From an uncultured Porphyromonadaceae bacterium (GTDB lineage Bacteria; Bacteroidota; Bacteroidia; Bacteroidales; Muribaculaceae): a stretch of 27,108 nt of DNA. This document shows positions 24,319-27,108 of this stretch, in pieces (position 1 is the stretch's first letter; every line of letters starts with the position of its first letter). The stretch is taken from positions 1 through 27,108 of the forward strand of contig CAJKBH010000040.1 in NCBI GenBank assembly GCA_905198125.1, read 5' to 3'. Both the position numbers and the translations under genes were made by a program. A model generated the notes under the pieces. That model was not told where the DNA came from. It worked only from the letters and a program-made list of their open reading frames with translations, and did no database searches.

Positions 24319-24404
24319 GGCGACGTCCACGTCGCCCACGAGTTGACGACGTGGACGTCGTCATCCCAGTCGCTGCTACTGGAGGGGCGGTGTCCTCACC
24401 GCCC
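24319..24404 (+). repeat. REP-like palindromic cluster (a)
   Basis: Four hairpins occur in order. An inverted-type A hairpin GGCGACGT-CC-ACGTCGCC is at 24319-24336. Hairpin A, TGACGACGT-GG-ACGTCGTCA, is at 24344-24363. A short hairpin C, CCAGT/ACTGG, is at 24366-24382. Hairpin B, GGGCGGTG-TCCT-CACCGCCC, is at 24385-24404. It lies between two convergent genes and its last part encodes the end of yciO. The order A-C-B is the same as in the two clusters around the transposase gene. Confidence 0.88.
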
Positions 24405-24995
24405 GTCAGATGCTTCGCGGACTATGACCGGTTCGTTGCCGGTGCAGTCTATGATGGCCGACTGGCGTATCTGTCCCGGCTCACCCTCTACCATAAGCTC
24501 TATATTTCGGTCGTATGTCTCGGCTATCAGTTCGGGATTTATGGCATGGTCCTCGTCTTCATATTGGATGGTGGTCGTCAGTAACGGCCGACCCAATGTC
24601 TCTACAATTTTGAGCGCGATGGGGTTGTCGGGGATACGCACACCTACCACCTTGCGGTTCTTGAACGCTTTCGGAAGGCTCGACACGGTACGGAACAGAA
24701 GCGTAACGGGACCTGGCGTCTGTTCCTTAAGAATCTTGAAACCTGTGTTGTCGATGCGGGCATAGTCGGAAGCCATCCGTATGTCGGAGCAGAGGATTGA
24801 AAGGTTGGTCTTGTCCGGATTGATGTTTTTTAGCCGGCATATACGTTCGATGGACTTCATGTTCATGGCATCGCAGACCAACGCATACATTGTGTCCGTC
24901 GGTATGATTGCCGTCTGACCGTCATCCAGAATCGCAGCGATTTCCCGCAACTGATTGTCCGACGGCTTCTCATTCCATATCTTGATAGTATTCAT
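24396..24995 (-). CDS. yciO: YciO-type YrdC-domain protein
   Basis: The 199-aa protein is a paralogue of TsaC. PTDTMYAL (33-40) is kept, but the K-x-R motif reads LKNINPDK, lacking the arginine, as in YciO. The blocks IERICRLKN, LSILCSDI, TPGPVTLLFR, GVRIPDNPIA and PLLTTTIQ follow the E. coli YciO pattern, as I recall it. YciO binds RNA/nucleotide and has weak threonylcarbamoyl-AMP activity at most; its role is unsettled. The final residues Asp-Gly-Arg and the stop TGA are encoded by the REP hairpin B of the adjacent cluster. The gene diverges from the structured RNA at 25091-25330, and their promoters overlap. Confidence 0.88.
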   Translation of the reverse strand: MNTIKIWNEKPSDNQLREIAAILDDGQTAIIPTDTMYALVCDAMNMKSIERICRLKNINPDKTNLSILCSDIRMASDYARIDNTGFKILKEQTPGPVTLLFRTVSSLPKAFKNRKVVGVRIPDNPIALKIVETLGRPLLTTTIQYEDEDHAINPELIAETYDRNIELMVEGEPGQIRQSAIIDCTGNEPVIVREASDGR

Positions 24996-25019
24996 GGTAT
25001 CACACGTTTAGATTGTCAG

Positions 25020-25055
25020 CAAATTTAGTGAAAAATATTGAGATTCTTTCGCAAA
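25020..25055 (-). promoter_or_regulatory. Candidate yciO promoter
   Basis: Minus-strand TAAATTTG (25020-25027) matches the -7 consensus, with TTTG (25052-25055) 24 nt upstream, a little wide. That TTTG is one half of the palindrome CAAATTTG, whose other half serves the divergent RNA promoter. Confidence 0.45.
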
Positions 25056-25087
25056 TTTGGTGGTGACGCGTAAAAATATTAATTTTG
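25056..25087 (+). promoter_or_regulatory. Promoter of the 6S-like RNA
   Basis: TTTG (25056-25059), 20 nt, then TAATTTTG (25080-25087): a complete Bacteroidetes -33/-7 pair with the same spacing as at tRNA-Cys and ftsK. The start would be near 25091-25094, at the base of the first hairpin of the RNA. Confidence 0.75.
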
Positions 25088-25090
25088 CGG

Positions 25091-25330
25091 AGTGTGCTTA
25101 GCGCACACTGACATATAGAAGCGTTTTTTGCTTTATCCTTTTCAAGGAAATCGCCAATTTTCAAACACGAAAGGAGAAGCAGTCGAAAACGCTCATGCTT
25201 GTCGTATATCCACTCCCCGACAAGGGGTATCGATATTCGGTAAGGCGTGGGAGTGGACTGTTTATTTCGTGTTAGGCGTTTGGCGATGCCTCCTTGAAGA
25301 TAGACAAGAAATCATTCCACGCTTTTTTCG
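25091..25330 (+). ncRNA. Long rod-shaped structured RNA, 6S RNA (SsrS)-like candidate
   Basis: A 5' hairpin AGTGTGC/GCACACT (25091-25109) is followed by one long interrupted rod. Nested helices are 25119-25124 with 25319-25324, 25141-25148 with 25291-25298, 25151-25157 with 25280-25286, 25164-25172 with 25265-25273 (nine perfect pairs), 25177-25184 with 25256-25263, and 25211-25217 with 25249-25255. About 26 unpaired bases (25185-25210) form a large one-sided central bulge. This closed rod with a central bubble is the architecture of 6S RNA, which mimics an open promoter and binds RNA polymerase. The last stem ends in CUUUUUU, an intrinsic terminator. The promoter is good. The identity as Bacteroidales 6S (the class described as Bacteroidales-1) is inferred from shape and size, not from a database match. 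Confidence 0.6.
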
Positions 25331-25380
25331 TATAACAGCTTAACGTCAAATCAGGAATGGATGCGACATGAGAAAGATTT

Positions 25381-25863
25381 ATGGAGAAATATCTAAAGTA
25401 TTTCGTGCTGATGCTTGCCACAGTATTCTGCCTCAGCCTGTCATCCTGCGGCGGCGGTGACGACGACGAACCGGACCAGCCGGGAAAACCGAGCACAACG
25501 GATGTCGTAAGCGGATCCGCATCAGAGAAACACATCATAGATTTAATAGATTATGATTCTTGGGGCCCATATTTCATTTGGAAAGGGAATTCAATTTCAA
25601 TCGGTAGCCGCAGTAACGGTGGATACACGTATGTGAAAATGGTTTATGTTGGGAATGTATCAAAGCTAAGTGATATTAAGACAGTTCCAGCAGAAGGATG
25701 GGGTAATGAGTTGCCATTAGAAAATAATGGAGGATATATCATAACGTATACATATCAGGGCAAAGCCTACTATATACGTTTGTTCATAACATTCAATGTT
25801 TCGGCAGCCGGTGATTTAGTAGGTATAAATTATCAATTCCAGCATTTCACGCCGGCGCAGTAA
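25381..25863 (+). CDS. Short surface-lipoprotein of unknown function
   Basis: The 160-aa precursor has a lipoprotein signal ending LSLSSC (Cys23). It is followed at once by GGGDDDEPD, an acidic stretch resembling the Bacteroidetes lipoprotein export signal that sends lipoproteins to the cell surface. The remaining ~110 residues look all-beta with many aromatics (YVKMVYVGNVSKLSDIKTVP, GYIITYTYQGKAYYIRLF). The pattern 'VG.V..L.DI.T.P..GW' followed by a Gly-Tyr strand recurs in small Bacteroides lipoproteins as far as I recall, but I do not assign a family. Codon use is AT-richer than in genes to the left. A strong hairpin follows 50 nt downstream. Confidence 0.75.
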   Translation: MEKYLKYFVLMLATVFCLSLSSCGGGDDDEPDQPGKPSTTDVVSGSASEKHIIDLIDYDSWGPYFIWKGNSISIGSRSNGGYTYVKMVYVGNVSKLSDIKTVPAEGWGNELPLENNGGYIITYTYQGKAYYIRLFITFNVSAAGDLVGINYQFQHFTPAQ

Positions 25864-25911
25864 CCGACATACAAAAGGCTCAAGCGCTGTTGCCGATATC
25901 ACATCAACATT

Positions 25912-25948
25912 TAGACCTTTGCATAACACAAAATGCAAAGGTCTATTT
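25912..25948 (+). terminator. Perfect 13-bp hairpin after the lipoprotein gene
   Basis: TAGACCTTTGCAT (25912-25924) and ATGCAAAGGTCTA (25933-25945) pair without mismatch around an 8-nt loop and are followed by TTT. It lies 49 nt past the lipoprotein stop codon. It is probably its terminator, though the U-run is short. Confidence 0.65.
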
Positions 25949-25970
25949 GATGTTGGCAATCCGCGTATTT

Positions 25971-26103
25971 GACTGGAGGGGCGGTGTCCTCACCGCCCAC
26001 AGATTCACCTCGTCCGAAGGTTGCCGACGTGGACGTCGTCATTCCAGTCGCCGACGTAAGCCGCAACGACTGGAGGGGCGGTGTCCTCACCGCCCACAGA
26101 TTC
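25971..26103 (+). repeat. REP-like palindromic cluster (b), upstream of the RAYT gene
   Basis: The order is hairpin B (GGGCGGTG-TCCT-CACCGCCC, 25979-25998), a linker, hairpin A with one mismatched pair (CGACGT-GG-ACGTCG, 26025-26038), hairpin C (TCCAGTCG 26043-26050 with CGACTGGA 26067-26074), and a second hairpin B (26076-26095). Each B is preceded by GACTGGAG and followed by CACAGATTC. The whole is non-coding; the frames that read through it give only repeat peptides. Confidence 0.9.
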
Positions 26104-26188
26104 TGACCGCCCACAGATTCTAACCGCTCACAGATTCTAACCGCTCACAGATTCTGACCGCCCACAGATTCTGACCGCCCACAGGTTG
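26087..26188 (+). repeat. 17-bp tandem array, six units
   Basis: Units TCACCGCCCACAGATTC (26087), TGACCGCCCACAGATTC (26104), TAACCGCTCACAGATTC (26121 and 26138), TGACCGCCCACAGATTC (26155) and a last TGACCGCCCACAGGTTG (26172) follow at exact 17-nt steps. The first unit is the 3' half of REP hairpin B plus its tail, so the array grew from the end of a REP element. There are no spacers, so it is not a CRISPR array. Confidence 0.92.
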
Positions 26189-26241
26189 CTGATTTGTGAA
26201 ATTTATTTGGGTGAATTATATCAATGTTTCAGAAATTATGT

Positions 26242-26249
26242 TAATTTTG
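26242..26249 (+). promoter_or_regulatory. Candidate -7 box of the RAYT gene
   Basis: TAATTTTG, followed by CC, matches the Bacteroidetes -7 consensus. No TTTG is found 20 nt upstream. Transcription would start near 26257 and give a leader of about 80 nt. It lies outside the repeats, so the gene would have its own promoter. Confidence 0.4.
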
Positions 26250-26335
26250 CCCTTTAGAGAGTGGTAGTTAATATAATATCCTCTCAAATACAATTCAATT
26301 AATACCAATCACGATTCCAAAATTGTATTTCAGCC

Positions 26336-26962
26336 ATGGAAAATCCATATTTCGATCCTAATGAAGAAGTGAAAGTGTCGACTTCAGGTGCTTTGCCTCA
26401 TTGGAATCAATACGGTAAAATCCAGTATGTCACGTTTAGATTGGCTGATTCATTGCCACAATCCAAAATTGCGGAATTAACAGAACTGAAAAATAGATTT
26501 ATTTCAAATCATCCGAAGCCTTGGGATAAGCAGGATAAATACGCATATTGGAAACTAATCGGTCCTGTGGAATCAAAGTTGCTTGATGCCGGCTATGGAT
26601 TGTGTATACTGAAAATCCCGGAAATCCGCGGTATTGTTTCGGACACTTTAAGATATAACGATGGAAATAAGTATCGGCTTATAGCGTATGTAATCATGCC
26701 CAATCATGTACATGTGTTGTTTGAACTGTTCGGTAATAACAGTATAGAGAGTGTCATGAAATCCATTAAAGGTTATAGTTCACGGAAAATTAATGAATTG
26801 ACTGGAGGTTCGGGGTCTGTATGGATGAAAGAGTATTTTGATAGAATTGTGCGTGATGCATCACATTTAAAAAGTTATATCAGGTATATAATAAATAATC
26901 CCAGGTTTTTGCAGCCTGGAGAATATGAGTTGTGGCGCAGTGAAGAATGGGTATATGAGTAA
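26336..26962 (+). CDS. REP-associated tyrosine transposase (RAYT, Y1/IS200-like family)
   Basis: This is a single-strand DNA nuclease of the HUH/Y1 class related to IS200/IS605 TnpA. Such proteins cut and join at REP hairpins. The 208-aa protein keeps the family marks in order: GALPHWNQYGKIQYVTFRLADSLP (19-41 in part), the HUH metal motif MPNHVHVLFE (His124, His126), an SIKGYSSRKIN helix (143-153), WMKEYFDRIVRD (163-174), where Tyr167 is the candidate nucleophile, and the closing YIRYIINNP (181-189). All parts appear intact. The gene is clearly AT-richer than the core genes. It lies between REP-like clusters (b) and (c), which are direct repeats of each other. No insertion-sequence ends or accessory TnpB are seen, which fits a domesticated RAYT rather than an IS. 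Confidence 0.88.
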   Translation: MENPYFDPNEEVKVSTSGALPHWNQYGKIQYVTFRLADSLPQSKIAELTELKNRFISNHPKPWDKQDKYAYWKLIGPVESKLLDAGYGLCILKIPEIRGIVSDTLRYNDGNKYRLIAYVIMPNHVHVLFELFGNNSIESVMKSIKGYSSRKINELTGGSGSVWMKEYFDRIVRDASHLKSYIRYIINNPRFLQPGEYELWRSEEWVYE

Positions 26963-26978
26963 CTCCGGTAACCAAGAT

Positions 26979-27108
26979 GACTGGAGGGGCGGTGTCCCCA
27001 CCGCCCGCAGGTTTTCCACGTCCATAGGTTGACGACGTGGACGTCGTCATTCCAGTCGCCGACGCAAGCCGCAACGACTGGAGGGGCGGTGTCCCCACCG
27101 CCCACAGA
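26979..27108 (+). repeat. REP-like palindromic cluster (c), downstream of the RAYT gene, cut by window end
   Basis: Hairpin B (GGGCGGTG-TCCC-CACCGCCC, 26987-27006), hairpin A (TGACGACGT-GG-ACGTCGTCA, 27030-27049, nine perfect pairs), hairpin C (27051-27058 with 27075-27082) and a second hairpin B (27084-27103) appear in the same order and orientation as cluster (b). It begins 17 nt after the transposase stop codon. Both B hairpins here have TCCC loops, whereas those in clusters (a) and (b) have TCCT. The element runs to the end of the window. Confidence 0.9.

Noticed and set aside
25128..25343. 71-codon frame in the region before the lipoprotein gene
   Set aside because: It lies within the rod-shaped RNA, shows no protein-like composition, and the helices explain the sequence better.
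25890..26123. Short frames rich in 'GGEDTAPPV' or 'RRGRRHSSRRR' peptides over the REP clusters (also at 26875-27105)
   Set aside because: These peptides are translations of the palindromic repeats in arbitrary frames. The same peptide recurs at each cluster only because the DNA repeats.
26087..26188. Possible CRISPR array
   Set aside because: The units are 17 bp and contiguous, without unique spacers, and no cas genes are present.

Overview
The window looks like chromosomal DNA of a Bacteroidales bacterium, most likely Muribaculaceae-like (family-level guess). The evidence is the Bacteroidetes promoter signature (TTTG, about 20 nt, TAnnTTTG) at several loci, a PPi-type phosphofructokinase, a surface-lipoprotein signal, a YkuD lipoprotein and a T9SS-like C-terminal domain. 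Most of it is core housekeeping sequence with GC-rich codon use. The last ~2 kb is AT-richer and accessory.

Layout. 1-3.5 kb, minus strand: tsaC (tRNA t6A), a PAP2 membrane phosphatase and nadE (glutamine-dependent NAD synthase). nadE is preceded by a 9-bp minisatellite in its probable 5'UTR. 3.8-4.3 kb, plus: a small outer-membrane beta-barrel, convergent on dnaG across a shared hairpin. 4.3-7.4 kb, minus: dapA-dnaG with a 4-nt overlap. 7.5-8.9 kb, plus: a DUF389 membrane protein whose 3' end overlaps trkH. 8.9-13.8 kb, minus: a compact operon of a 59-aa membrane protein, dxs, trkA and trkH. 14.0-15.0 kb, plus: an L,D-transpeptidase lipoprotein. 15.1-15.2 kb, minus: tRNA-Cys with its own promoter and terminator, lying between inverted copies of a dispersed repeat. 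15.4-18.1 kb, minus: ftsK, with a striking repeated palindrome over its promoter. 18.3-21.2 kb, minus: thioredoxin lipoprotein, MFS transporter and kdsB, closely packed. 21.3-23.0 kb, minus: PPi-dependent phosphofructokinase. 23.1-24.3 kb, plus: a secreted protein with a streptopain-propeptide/Spi-like N-terminus and no protease domain, then a three-helix membrane protein. 24.4-25.0 kb, minus: yciO.

The end of the window holds the most unusual material. A long rod-shaped RNA candidate with the architecture of a 6S RNA lies at about 25.09-25.33 kb under a good promoter. A short surface lipoprotein follows. Then comes a REP-associated tyrosine transposase (RAYT, 26336-26962) bracketed by two clusters of a multi-hairpin palindromic element. 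A third cluster sits at 24319-24404, where it forms the last codons and stop codon of yciO. I interpret this as a RAYT/REP (REPtron-like) system with its non-autonomous elements. The palindrome design (hairpins A, C and B in fixed order) is read directly from the sequence; mobilisation by this RAYT is inference.
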